This document shows, piece after piece, positions 26,702 to 35,694 of a stretch of DNA of 64,000 nucleotides. Within the stretch, counting starts at the first letter, position 1, and every line of letters starts with the position of its first letter. Made by a program: the position numbers and the translations under genes. The notes beneath the pieces were generated by a model. The model did no database searches and had not been told where the DNA came from. It was given only the letters and a program-made list of their open reading frames with translations. Source of the stretch: G965218495 sp965218495 (lineage in GTDB: Bacteria; Bacteroidota; Rhodothermia; Rhodothermales; Bin80); contig OZ244626.1 of the NCBI GenBank assembly GCA_965218495.1, positions 124,001-188,000 on the forward strand. The letters are read 5' to 3'.

Positions 26702-28891
26702 ATGAGGACGTACCCACCGCATGCAGAAGCCGCGCTGGGCTTTGACGTCGTATGCGCATTTATTCGTAGACATCTCTTAGGTACGCTGGGCGAAGATGCA
26801 CTAGCCCAGATCACGGCGGCGAGCACGCTGGAGGAGGTGCGCACCCGCTTGGGTCGCGTCGCGGAACTGCAGCGCATCTTCCAGTTGCAGCGCGGGGTGC
26901 CCATAGACGACTTCGTTGATGTGCGGAGTACCCTTGAGCGCATTGCGCCTGATGGTGCGTACGTAACCGGTACCGAGCTATGGGACGTGCGCAGGGTATG
27001 CAGAGCGATGCGCCGGCTGCGCACCTGGTTTGCAGGCACCGAGTATCCACTGCTCAAGCAGTTGACTGCGCACATAACGGTGCTGCGGCCGCTGGAGGAC
27101 CATATCGAAGCCATACTGGATCCTGGCGGCGAGGTGCGGAGCAGCGCCTCAGAAACGCTGGCCCGCCTGCGCAACGCGCTTCAACGCCGCAAGGAAGCAC
27201 TTCGCGCGCGGCTCCTGGTTGTCTTGCGCGACGCCCACAGTCGCGGCTACGCCACCGAAACACTTCCGACCGTTCGCGGTGGGCGGATGGTCGTACCCAT
27301 TCGCGTGGAGGCCAAGCGTAAGGTCAATGGCTTCATCCATGGCGCCTCTGCCACGGGACAGACGGTGTACATCGAGCCCGCAGCATGCCTTGAATTAAAT
27401 AACGAAGTTCGGCTCCTCGAAGAGGAAGAGCGTAGGGAGGTCGAGCGCATTCTCCGTGCAGCGGCCGCGCGGGTACGCGAACATAGCACAGCGCTTCGAA
27501 TCAACCTGGACTGCTTGGGTTACTTCGACATGCTCCAGGCCATAGCGCGCCTGGCCTCGCGGCTGGAGGCCGCATGTCCCAAACTCAACCGGAGCGGCAT
27601 CATCGACATCCGCAGGGGACGGAGCCCCGCGTTGCTGCTACACCTTGGGACGCCGGATGCCGTAGTGCCATTTGATGTTACGCTGGGAGATGAGGTGCGC
27701 ACACTAGTGATAACCGGGCCCAATGCGGGTGGCAAGACGGTGGCGATGAAGGCCCTGGGTCTGCTTTCCATCATGATTGCCTATGGGATGCCGGTGCCAA
27801 TTCACCCGGAGAGCAACCTGTGCCTGTTTAACCAGGTAATGGTGGAGATTGGCGACAACCAGTCCATTGAGCAGGATCTGTCGACGTTTAGTGCCCGCAT
27901 GAAGGGACTTAGCACCATGGTTGCCGAAGCGGGACCCTGTACGCTGATCCTGGTCGATGAGATAGGGACTGGAACGGATCCGGCCGAAGGGGCTGCGCTG
28001 GCGCAGGCCGCCCTGGAGCGCTTTACCGAAGCCGGTGCGCGCACCGTAGTAACTACCCACCATGGTACACTCAAAGCGTTCGCGCACAACGCAGCTGGCG
28101 TAGAGAACGGCTCTATGGAATTTGATCGGATGTCGCTTAAGCCCACGTTTCGCTTTAGGCAGGGCATACCGGGTTCGTCATATGCCTTTCTTATCGCGGA
28201 GCGGCTGGAGCTGGACTCTGGCGTACTCGCGCAGGCACGGGTGCTGTTGGGGCACGCTCAGGTCTCGCTGGAGTCGCTTCTGATTTCCGTGCAAGAGCAG
28301 CGCAAGGCGCTTGCCAATAGGCTCCAGGCGCTGGAGGGGCGGTTGGTGCGAAGCCGCATCCTTAGGCGCCCGCGTGTTAAGGTGTCCAGCCGCACCAAGT
28401 CTTCCAAGAAGCCTCGGTCGATGGCAATGAGGCGGCACCCGGGCGTAGCGCGCAAGGAGCATGTGCCGGCGTTTATTGCAGTTGGCGCACGTGTTGTGCT
28501 TGATGGAGGAACCACCGAAGGCGATGTGGTTGCGGTGGAAGGCACCCAGGTCATGGTTGCATTCGGGTCAGTGCGTGCAAAAGTTGCGGCGAAACGCCTG
28601 CGGCCCGCGCCCGAAATGCGCAAGGCACGCCCCATGATGAAAGAGACACCGTACGATTCGCGAGCGGCATTGGATTTGCGTGGATTCCGGGTGCAGGATG
28701 CCGTGCAGGCTGTCGAAAAACTGATAGACAACGCCGTGCGGGCCAACATCTCTGCTGTACAGATTCTCCATGGCAAAGGGACGGGTGCACTCCGGGAAGC
28801 TATCCATACACACTTAGCCGAGTCGAGCGCGGTGGAAGAGTTTTCTTCGCCACAGGTCAACCCAGGCGTGACCTATGTACGCCTCGCATAG
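26702..28891 (+). CDS. mutS2: Endonuclease MutS2
   Basis: 729 residues from the ATG at 26702; a GTG directly before it (26699) is also in frame. The core and clamp helices are followed by the ABC-type ATPase with Walker A GPNAGGKT near residue 339 and Walker B LILVDEIGTGTDP near 417. A KOW-like linker follows and a C-terminal Smr nuclease domain has LDLRGFRVQDAV and the LHGKGTGALR motif. It lacks the N-terminal mismatch-recognition domain of MutS, as expected. It is somewhat shorter than the roughly 785-residue Bacillus protein, with a short basic linker (about residues 555-585) in place of a long coiled coil. Role: suppression of recombination or rescue of collided ribosomes, per known homologues. 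Confidence 0.95.
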   Translation: MRTYPPHAEAALGFDVVCAFIRRHLLGTLGEDALAQITAASTLEEVRTRLGRVAELQRIFQLQRGVPIDDFVDVRSTLERIAPDGAYVTGTELWDVRRVCRAMRRLRTWFAGTEYPLLKQLTAHITVLRPLEDHIEAILDPGGEVRSSASETLARLRNALQRRKEALRARLLVVLRDAHSRGYATETLPTVRGGRMVVPIRVEAKRKVNGFIHGASATGQTVYIEPAACLELNNEVRLLEEEERREVERILRAAAARVREHSTALRINLDCLGYFDMLQAIARLASRLEAACPKLNRSGIIDIRRGRSPALLLHLGTPDAVVPFDVTLGDEVRTLVITGPNAGGKTVAMKALGLLSIMIAYGMPVPIHPESNLCLFNQVMVEIGDNQSIEQDLSTFSARMKGLSTMVAEAGPCTLILVDEIGTGTDPAEGAALAQAALERFTEAGARTVVTTHHGTLKAFAHNAAGVENGSMEFDRMSLKPTFRFRQGIPGSSYAFLIAERLELDSGVLAQARVLLGHAQVSLESLLISVQEQRKALANRLQALEGRLVRSRILRRPRVKVSSRTKSSKKPRSMAMRRHPGVARKEHVPAFIAVGARVVLDGGTTEGDVVAVEGTQVMVAFGSVRAKVAAKRLRPAPEMRKARPMMKETPYDSRAALDLRGFRVQDAVQAVEKLIDNAVRANISAVQILHGKGTGALREAIHTHLAESSAVEEFSSPQVNPGVTYVRLA

Positions 28892-28895
28892 CGTG

Positions 28896-30995
28896 CTATG
28901 CCATGCCGATCCGCTTGCGCAGCACCCATTCCGTGGTGAGCAGTGCTAGCACGAGGGCGAGAAGTAGCGGCCATTGCCACAATGCGCGTTCGCGAGTCTC
29001 GACGGTAGGCCTTGGCACAAATAAGCTGTCCGCGGCAAGTATGCGCTCCAGTGCGTCCATGTCGTGCACTGTGAGGTACCGGCCACCCGAGCGATCAGCA
29101 ATCTGGCGCAGGAGTGGCACATTGGCGCGCGTTTCGGAGTATTCCAGCACCAGTGCGCCGACCGTGAAGGTGCCGGTGTCCGTTCCAAGAGCGGCCTCAG
29201 CCCGCAAGGCGCGAGCTTCGTAGGAATACGATCCTTCCGGCAGTGTGCCAATGTCTGCGGCGTAGCGGCCGTTGCCTACGCCCGCCAGCGTATACGGGAA
29301 CCGCGTACCGTCCGGCGCGGAGACGTCAAGAATTACGGAAGCGCCGTCAACGCCCTGCAGACTCTCGTCATAGACTTGGCCTGAAAACTGTACTGCCTCG
29401 CCACCCGCAAATGTCTGCTGAACCGGCCTGACGCGAACTCTGCGGTTATCTTCCGGCGCCAATAACCACTGCACCAAGTTATCAACAAGAGCAGGCCACC
29501 AACCGTCACTTTCGGCAAGGTCTTCTGGAAGATTCTGCCAGCGCCACGTGCCGGACCCGAGCAGTGCCGCGGATCTTAGGCCGCCGCGACTGCGGACAAC
29601 AAGCAGGGGGCCTTCCATGTTGATGCCTCCGACGTTAGCCTGTGCTAAAACGCGTGCGTCTGGGCTTACTTGCCATCGCGTTGCATTGAACAATATTGGG
29701 GGCAACTGCAGCGTGGATATGGGTGGCAAATTCTGCAGCGTAGCATGTTGCCTGCCCAATGGTGTTAGTTCAAAGGCCGCTTCTCCGTAGAGAGACCGTC
29801 CTTGTACCGGTACCACTGGCAGCGACTCTCCAAAGAAGTCACGCAGTAAGGCGATGCTGGTCTTTTGGGTCAGCACAAAGAAGAGGCGCGTACCAGACGC
29901 AGCGAGGCGTTGGGCTATTCGGGGACTGGCGTTGGGGCCTGGGAAGCCTACAAGGACGATAAGGTCAAAGGCCGCAAGCGAGTCAGGGATTGGTCCCTCG
30001 TAAAAGGTCTGCGCATCCTTTTGAACGCGGGTTGTCACTTCGCGCTCCTCTTCGTGGAGGAGGATGCTGTGTATGGCTGCGAAGTCCGGGTGAGGCGCTC
30101 CAGCAACCAGTAGCACACGCTGCCGGTTTTCCAGAATATTGAGGGGCACTGTAGCCACGTTGTTCGCGTGCGTGGCTTCACCGTCAAGGCGTGAGATGCT
30201 TGCAGTCAGTTGATGCAGGCCAGCGGATGGCGGTGTGTATTCCATGCTGACCGGCAAATTGATGCCATCTGCTGGCAGCGTTGTGCGTACCGTACTCAGG
30301 ACGGTGCCGCCGCGTGCAATGGATACTGCAACCTGCTGGTTCTCGTAGCCTCGGGCCAGAAGTGAAATCTCGACCGGCATTTTGGTGCCAGCGTAGCCAA
30401 TCTCGTTGGTGAGCAAGCGCCGGATCTGAATATCTCGTTGCTCCAGAGTGTCCCCAACCGTCATAGTATGTACGGGCACGGAGGATTCGGCCGCCACGTA
30501 AAGCGGGTTGCGTCCTGTGTTATACTGCCCGTCAGTCAAAAGCAGGATGCCGGCCAGATGATTATTAGTGAACTCAGCTTGGACGGTGGCGAGAGCGCCG
30601 GCAATGTCTGTACGCACCCCTATGGCCTTGAGTGAGTCCGCGGCACTGAGCGCACGAGGTTCGCTGCTGAACCCGTAGAGTCTTACGTCGGCCTCAAGCG
30701 TGGGCAGAGCCTGGAGCGCAGACCGCAGCACGGAGTCGTGGCGCGCGATACTGAGGCTTTCGTCCACCAAGACGGCCAAGACTGGTGGCTCTTCGCGTCT
30801 GACATCGTGGTGCCAGAGTGGCCGGAGCAGCAGGGTCAAGCACAGAAAGAGTGCGCAGAAGCGTAGCGCCGGCAACACCGCGCGCCACGGCATCGGCGGG
30901 CGAAAAGCACTATACCAATAGGCCAGAAGGGAGGCGGCAAGCGCCAGCGCAGCACACGGGAGGAGCAGTAGCCAACTGGTCCCAAATTGAATCAT
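28896..30995 (-). CDS. VWA-domain membrane protein
   Basis: 699 codons. Two N-terminal membrane helices (about residues 7-27 and 40-60) are followed by a von Willebrand factor A domain with an intact MIDAS start DESLS (near residue 79) and LLLTDGQYNTG. Then come CARDB/Ig-like segments (SAGLHQLTASISRLDGEATH) and a GATase1-like region (RVLLVAGAPHPDF, FDLIVLVGFPGP). A last helix (WPLLLALVLALLTTEWVL) comes before a basic tail. This layout is common in Bacteroidota next to Bat operons, but no batA/moxR genes are here. Its stop is 4 bp from the mutS2 stop (tail to tail). Probably a periplasm-facing protein that senses or assembles partners; function unknown. Confidence 0.85.
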   Translation of the reverse strand: MIQFGTSWLLLLPCAALALAASLLAYWYSAFRPPMPWRAVLPALRFCALFLCLTLLLRPLWHHDVRREEPPVLAVLVDESLSIARHDSVLRSALQALPTLEADVRLYGFSSEPRALSAADSLKAIGVRTDIAGALATVQAEFTNNHLAGILLLTDGQYNTGRNPLYVAAESSVPVHTMTVGDTLEQRDIQIRRLLTNEIGYAGTKMPVEISLLARGYENQQVAVSIARGGTVLSTVRTTLPADGINLPVSMEYTPPSAGLHQLTASISRLDGEATHANNVATVPLNILENRQRVLLVAGAPHPDFAAIHSILLHEEEREVTTRVQKDAQTFYEGPIPDSLAAFDLIVLVGFPGPNASPRIAQRLAASGTRLFFVLTQKTSIALLRDFFGESLPVVPVQGRSLYGEAAFELTPLGRQHATLQNLPPISTLQLPPILFNATRWQVSPDARVLAQANVGGINMEGPLLVVRSRGGLRSAALLGSGTWRWQNLPEDLAESDGWWPALVDNLVQWLLAPEDNRRVRVRPVQQTFAGGEAVQFSGQVYDESLQGVDGASVILDVSAPDGTRFPYTLAGVGNGRYAADIGTLPEGSYSYEARALRAEAALGTDTGTFTVGALVLEYSETRANVPLLRQIADRSGGRYLTVHDMDALERILAADSLFVPRPTVETRERALWQWPLLLALVLALLTTEWVLRKRIGMA

Positions 30996-31914
30996 GCGTT
31001 ACTCATAAGCACTCGTTCGCCGCCGAAATACACAATTAGCGCAAGGCGCAAGCGGCCGGGGCCGCCTTGCCTGAACTGCTATGGTGCGCCAACCTTATAC
31101 GAGCACTTTGCTGATTTGTGCATGCGTCAAAAAGAGCGCGAAAGGTGCAGCAAGCGCCTTGATCCTGAAATGCCACGCATGCCGCCCCGCTCCGGATGTG
31201 CTTGTTGAGCGCATGTGTCCAACAACTATTCGTGCTTTTCCTCTTTGCGGCATGCCCCATGTACTCGAAGCAAATTGCTAGAGAGCCCAGCCAGACCTCT
31301 CAGCACTATGCCCGAAGTATCCAAGCAGTGGGCTTTGCCCTAGCTGCAGGAAGATGGGCCAAGGATCAGAGTTTGGTCAATTGCTAAAGTGCGGAGGCAA
31401 TGGATATCAATTCGGGTCAGGACTCGCCGACTGAAGAAAAAACGGAAGGCGACGCAGAGTGACTTGGGTTCGCACTTGTGGGCGGGGCTAGGTTTTGGCA
31501 TCATTTGGCGAGTCCGCTGCAAATAAAGGGGATCCTGGTCCGGATTGCTGGCCAAGTCCTCTGGCTCAGCTTCGTTAGCTGGATATGGGAATTGCCTCAA
31601 CGCGCATTCCGGTTGCCTGTCTCTTGTCCTCCAAGCGCGGGTGCTGCAAATGGGCTCCCGGAAGCTTGCGCGATGGGCAGCTGTCGAAGCCGTGCGCCGC
31701 GCGCCTCCATGGACGCTGCCAACGCAGCCCGCCATTTCAGCCTATGCACGGTCGGGTAAGCACAGGGACTCGAGCCGGCGCAATTCTGAGCGCAAGGTAC
31801 TTTCCGGGCCGATGTCTGAATTGGGCCGGGGGTGCACTTGTTGATTCTTAGGACGGTATTTAGCCCGGTCGCGCGGACGCACCCTGTGAACACTTGCCTC
31901 CAACAGTTCAGGGG
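30996..31914. other. 0.9-kb stretch with no recognisable gene
   Basis: Only short, mutually overlapping frames without initiation signals or recognisable motifs. It contains the divergent promoter region for the VWA gene at its left end. Confidence 0.5.
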
Positions 31915-32058
31915 GTGGCTACGCCGGCTGGTGTCCGACGTGCACTGGCAGCAGTGTTGGCACTCGTGCTTTGCGCTATAGCCTGTGAAGACTGGCACCT
32001 CGATTCTGACATGCCGGAGCAGAAGGTCCAGCGGTACACAGTTACGGCTGGCTCCTAA
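31915..32058 (+). CDS. Possible small lipoprotein
   Basis: A 47-residue frame from a GTG at 31915 (a TTG at 31894 is also in frame). It reads as a compact lipoprotein precursor: basic N-terminus (GVRRA), hydrophobic core ALAAVLALVLCAIAC with the lipobox cysteine, then a short acidic/polar tail EDWHLDSDMPEQKVQRYTVT. The stop overlaps the last codons of the convergent S8 peptidase by 4 bp. No good Shine-Dalgarno; could be a coincidental frame or the surviving start of a lost gene. Confidence 0.35.
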   Translation: MATPAGVRRALAAVLALVLCAIACEDWHLDSDMPEQKVQRYTVTAGS

Positions 32059-33743
32059 CGCACGTGAACCATCAGTCCGGCTTGCGTTTCGCCCCCGGCC
32101 TCTACCATGTACGTGTAGAGCCCGGCTGGCAAGGCCTGACCTTGGATAGTGATTGTATGTGTTCCGGCACTAAGTGGGCCTACATGCGGGACTAGGACAC
32201 GCTGGCCAAGGATATTTCGCACGGTAATCTGCACATCACTGATTGGGCGCAAGAGTTGCACCTCGAAGAAGGCCTTGTCCCCAAACGGGTTAGGATAGGG
32301 TTGGCGGACAACAAAAGACGATGGTACGGGCGATACATCCGCCACGGCCATGTCGATCAATTTGGCCTTATCAATCGCTGCCTGAGCATTTACTATGCCC
32401 CAGCCCAAGTTGTTGTCTGGGCTTGCGGACTGACTTGCGGTCGAGGTTAGAACCTCCCAGACCTCTTTGGGATTGAGATCGGGATTTACCTGTAGTATCT
32501 GGCAGACGATCCCCGTAACCATGGGGGCAGAAAACGAGGTTCCGCTGGCGGGGCCAAAAGTTCCTGAAGAATAGGCAACACGCACAAAGGCCCCTTGTGC
32601 AGAAACATCGGGCTTAGTGCGGCCGTCAGCTGTGGGGCCCACGCTGCTGAAACCAACCTTTGTGCTGTCCGGGTAAACGGCTCCCACAGCGATAACAGAA
32701 TCGCCATCGGCGGGCGTGGTAATGATACGCCAGGACGAACCGCCTGCATTGCCCGCTGAGGATACCGGGACTACGCCTTTCTGGGCAGCAAGGTCAAAAG
32801 CAATGGTGGTTACCCCGGTATTTCCGTCCATGTCGGAAGTTTCATAATTTACTTCGAGGGTATCAAACGTCGAGTAACCCAGGGAAGAGTTAATAACATC
32901 CACGCCAGAGGCTTCCATCCATTCGACGGCGGCAACAAAATTATCTTCTTCCACATTCCGTTCCAGTGGGGCCCACTCGGTGTGCGCGACATACACGGTG
33001 TCGGCTCCGTAGCAAGGACCTATCAACTGATTAGGAGCATTGCCAAAGGTCACTGAACTGGTGTTCAAACCGTGAAAGCTGAAATCCTGCTGCGTGCCAA
33101 TGCCGGGGTCGTCGGCCGTGTAGTTGCGGTATTTCACTCTGTTGGCGTTGGCGAGATGGGCCGTTGCAGGGTGTCCAAGCTGCACGCCGTTGTAATCGAA
33201 GCGCGTGTCGACGAATCCCACGATAATGCCTTGCCCGTTGATGCCATTGTCAAGCGGTGTGATTGCGTTCACGAGTTGCAGTTGCCCACAGGATGGTCCG
33301 CAGTCAAGCCGCCTGGAAAGGGGATGGGCAATAACTGGCGGCACTGGAATCGGTGGTGAAATGTTCGTGGAAAGTCCCGCCACCGGCTGTAGCTTGCGGA
33401 CAAACGGCATTTGACGAATTGCATGGCGCTGGTTAGCATCGAGATAGGCCGAGACCGCATTCAGCCATCGACTGCGACGGACGACCTCCACACCCTCTGC
33501 TGCCAATGTGCTCAGATATAAGGGCGAGATGGGGGCATCATGCGCTGCCGTCCAACTGCTGCCACGCCGATGGCGTCGTTCCGCGGCTCGGTCGCTGATG
33601 TAGCCGGCCTCAACCTGCGTGGTCTTGCCGACGCCGTCCAGTTTGTCGGTGAGAAAGATCCACGTCTTCTCCACATTCTGAGCGGACGCGAGATGCGTGG
33701 CCGAAGTAAGGCAAAGAATTGTGAGGGCGGTAAGGATTTTCAT
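32055..33743 (-). CDS. S8 (subtilisin-like) serine peptidase with C-terminal sorting domain
   Basis: 562 codons with a signal peptide (MKILTALTILCLTSATHLAS-AQ). The catalytic triad is visible as Asp179 (GFVDTRFDYNG), His224 (FSFHGLN) and Ser403 (GTSFSAPMVTG), with the oxyanion Asn332 (SSAGNAGG). The stretch VEEDNFVAAVEWMEASGVDV is typical of the type 9 secreted branch. The C-terminus carries PYPNPFGDKAFFEVQLL and ends GLYTYMVEAGGETQAG, a T9SS-type (Por secretion) sorting domain, so it is probably secreted and surface-anchored. Downstream on the same strand nothing follows closely; a decayed paralogue lies just upstream. Confidence 0.93.
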   Translation of the reverse strand: MKILTALTILCLTSATHLASAQNVEKTWIFLTDKLDGVGKTTQVEAGYISDRAAERRHRRGSSWTAAHDAPISPLYLSTLAAEGVEVVRRSRWLNAVSAYLDANQRHAIRQMPFVRKLQPVAGLSTNISPPIPVPPVIAHPLSRRLDCGPSCGQLQLVNAITPLDNGINGQGIIVGFVDTRFDYNGVQLGHPATAHLANANRVKYRNYTADDPGIGTQQDFSFHGLNTSSVTFGNAPNQLIGPCYGADTVYVAHTEWAPLERNVEEDNFVAAVEWMEASGVDVINSSLGYSTFDTLEVNYETSDMDGNTGVTTIAFDLAAQKGVVPVSSAGNAGGSSWRIITTPADGDSVIAVGAVYPDSTKVGFSSVGPTADGRTKPDVSAQGAFVRVAYSSGTFGPASGTSFSAPMVTGIVCQILQVNPDLNPKEVWEVLTSTASQSASPDNNLGWGIVNAQAAIDKAKLIDMAVADVSPVPSSFVVRQPYPNPFGDKAFFEVQLLRPISDVQITVRNILGQRVLVPHVGPLSAGTHTITIQGQALPAGLYTYMVEAGGETQAGLMVHVR

Positions 33744-34037
33744 AGGGACTGATGTGGATTGAATTGATCAGGCCGAGGGCGGCTGCCTCGGCTTTATGGG
33801 CCGCCTGCGCCAGTATCTCGAGCAGAAACGCCGCAACAACCGTGCCTATCGGTGGCTCAGGAAGTCGCGGCTTCCGCTGTAGAAAACGCTGGATACTCTT
33901 GATCGGGGGCGGGTTCCCTTCTGAAAGCAGCGCGAAGGTGCGAAGTTCCTGAATGTTCGGAGCGTGTCCTTGGCACTGCCGCAGGCATCTGAACCAGCCT
34001 GCACAGCGAAGACTCAGGCTCCAGCTCCGAGGGCTCA

Positions 34038-34512
34038 CTACCACTCGCTGCGCAAAGAGGGTAGAAACTGGGCATAGACCGCTTCCCGTTGAATGCACGA
34101 ATTGACCACGCCGTCGATGTTGGGATGCACAAACGAGCAGGATGGGGCTCCGGCCAAAAATTAGGCGTGTTGGCGGCTGAAGCGGATTCGCGAAGCACTG
34201 CGCGTACAAACGGTCTCTGACTAACTGCCTTTCGCTGGGTGGGGTTCAAGTAGACCGTGACGGCGTTGAGCCGGCGACTTTGCCGCAAGACCTCAACCCC
34301 TTGTGCTTCTTGGGAGTTGAGGTAAACAGGCGAAAGGGGGCATGCAGCGATGTAGACCACTGGCTGCCGCGACGCTCCAGGGCTCGCGCCGTGACATAGC
34401 CTGGTTCAGCGATGATACTCTTGTCCATGCGGTCAAGCTTGTCCGTGAAGAATACCCACCTTTTCTGAATACCTCGCAGCCTCAGGGGCTGCGCTGTTGC
34501 CAGTAGTTTCAT
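34038..34512 (-). pseudogene. Decayed 5' part of a second S8 peptidase gene
   Basis: Two frames together reproduce the N-terminal propeptide region of the intact neighbour. From 34512, KRWVFFTDKLDRMDKSI and VTARALERR match TWIFLTDKLDGVGKT and ISDRAAERR. After a frameshift near 34330, LSPVYLNSQEAQGVEVLRQS and RRLNAVTVYLNPTQRKAVSQ match LSTLAAEGVEVVRRS and RWLNAVSAYLDANQRHAIRQ. The signal peptide is damaged and no catalytic domain remains: the sequence shifts frame again and hits a stop at 34038. A former tandem duplicate, truncated between 34.04 kb and the intact gene start. Confidence 0.8.
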
Positions 34513-34782
34513 GGCAAGAATGGCAGAATCAACTCTCACAGCGAAGAATCAAGACGTTAACCGGAATGGATACAGGCAAGCCATCAGAGGGTATCTAAAA
34601 AATGGGTGCCGCAGCGGCCACAAGCTGGAATTAGGGCCCGGCGCGCAGAGCCCACAGCCGTATTAACTGTGGCTTTGCATGTGCCTGACCGCTGTCCGCA
34701 GGCCAACTGCAAAGGTCAGAATTGCGGTACGTACCTTGGCCAGGTCACTGCGTTACCTCCAGCCATACCTTGCAGAGGCTGT
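34513..34782. other. Intergenic, nothing recognised
   Basis: 270 bp between the decayed peptidase and the cytidine deaminase stop. No gene, no clear hairpin terminator. Confidence 0.5.
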
Positions 34783-35571
34783 CTAAGCATAGCGCAGTGC
34801 CGATCCACTAAAGGCCGTTGGAAGAAGCTCAGCAGCGGGGTATCCTTCTGGCGTGGCGGCTCCGCGGTCAAGCCATACCATGGAATCCGGAGCCCACTCT
34901 ATCATAAGCTGCCGGCAGGCGCCGCACGGGGTTCCTTGCGTATCCTGCAGACACGTCACGTATACGTCAACAAGGTCTGTCAATCCCAGTGATATGGCGG
35001 AAGCGATGGCGCTCCGCTCAGCGCAGACCGCACGCGTCCAGTCGCGATGTTCGACATTGACTCCAGGAACCAGCTTGCCTCCACCCGTGCGGACGATGCA
35101 TCCAACGGGAAAACGCGAATATGGCGCTAGACTTCTGCGGGCAGCGGCGCGCGCTAGGGCGACCCCGCGCTCAGGTAACAGTCCTTCGGGCACCGGGGCA
35201 GTGAGGTCGAGCATGCGGCCCGGGGAGGGAAGAGGGTCACCGGATGCAAAGACATCGGGAGCCATAGCACTCAGGGGGCCCGTTGGGGCTTCCGCCAGGA
35301 AGGCGCGATCCTCAGGGCGCGCAGCATCGCTTAGAGCTACACTCACGACGTCGTGACGCCCCGCTGCTACTGCGGCTGCAACGGCAGCCGTGACGGCCGG
35401 AATGGTCAGCGAAAACGAGGCGCTCTCCACACGCACGCCTGGTATCCAGGCCCCGTCCGACAACAGCAGGGCGGCGCCGCGGGGCTGGTTAGAGTAGGGC
35501 GCGCGCGAATGCTCTGTAGCATTCGACGCCAATGTTCGCAGCACATAAATAGGCGACGTATCGGTGCGCAT
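34783..35571 (-). CDS. cdd: Cytidine deaminase with duplicated domain, catalytic half at the C-terminus
   Basis: 262 residues from the ATG at 35571; a GTG at 35601 would also be in frame but lies only 10 bp from the tRNA gene. The C-terminal half has the zinc site: CAERSAI and PCGACRQ, with APYSRFPVG and GVNVEHRDW. The N-terminal half is a second CDA fold without these: APYSNQPRGAAL, GVRVESASF, then IPAVTAAV in place of the CAE motif and no PCxxC. It deaminates cytidine/deoxycytidine to uridine in pyrimidine salvage. In E. coli Cdd the catalytic domain is the N-terminal one, so the order here is reversed. Confidence 0.9.
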   Translation of the reverse strand: MRTDTSPIYVLRTLASNATEHSRAPYSNQPRGAALLLSDGAWIPGVRVESASFSLTIPAVTAAVAAAVAAGRHDVVSVALSDAARPEDRAFLAEAPTGPLSAMAPDVFASGDPLPSPGRMLDLTAPVPEGLLPERGVALARAAARRSLAPYSRFPVGCIVRTGGGKLVPGVNVEHRDWTRAVCAERSAIASAISLGLTDLVDVYVTCLQDTQGTPCGACRQLMIEWAPDSMVWLDRGAATPEGYPAAELLPTAFSGSALRYA

Positions 35572-35610
35572 AGGAACGGTAACGCGGGCGCACTCGTTCA
35601 CTTCGGAAGG

Positions 35611-35694
35611 GCCGGGATGGCGGAATAGGTAGACGCAACGGACTTAAAATCCGTTGGCCCGAGGGCCGTGCGGGTTCGAGTCCCGCTCCCGGTA
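35611..35694 (+). tRNA. tRNA-Leu (anticodon TAA)
   Basis: 84-nt cloverleaf. The acceptor stem GCCGGGA pairs with TCCCGGT (one terminal G-U). The anticodon stem ACGGA/TCCGT holds loop CTTAAAA with anticodon TAA at 35645-35647. A long variable arm (TGGCCCGAGGGCCG) is typical of leucine tRNA. T-arm GCGGG-TTCGAGT-CCCGC. The CCA end is not encoded (discriminator A at 35694). Its 3' end directly abuts the stop codon of the convergent TonB receptor gene. Confidence 0.96.
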
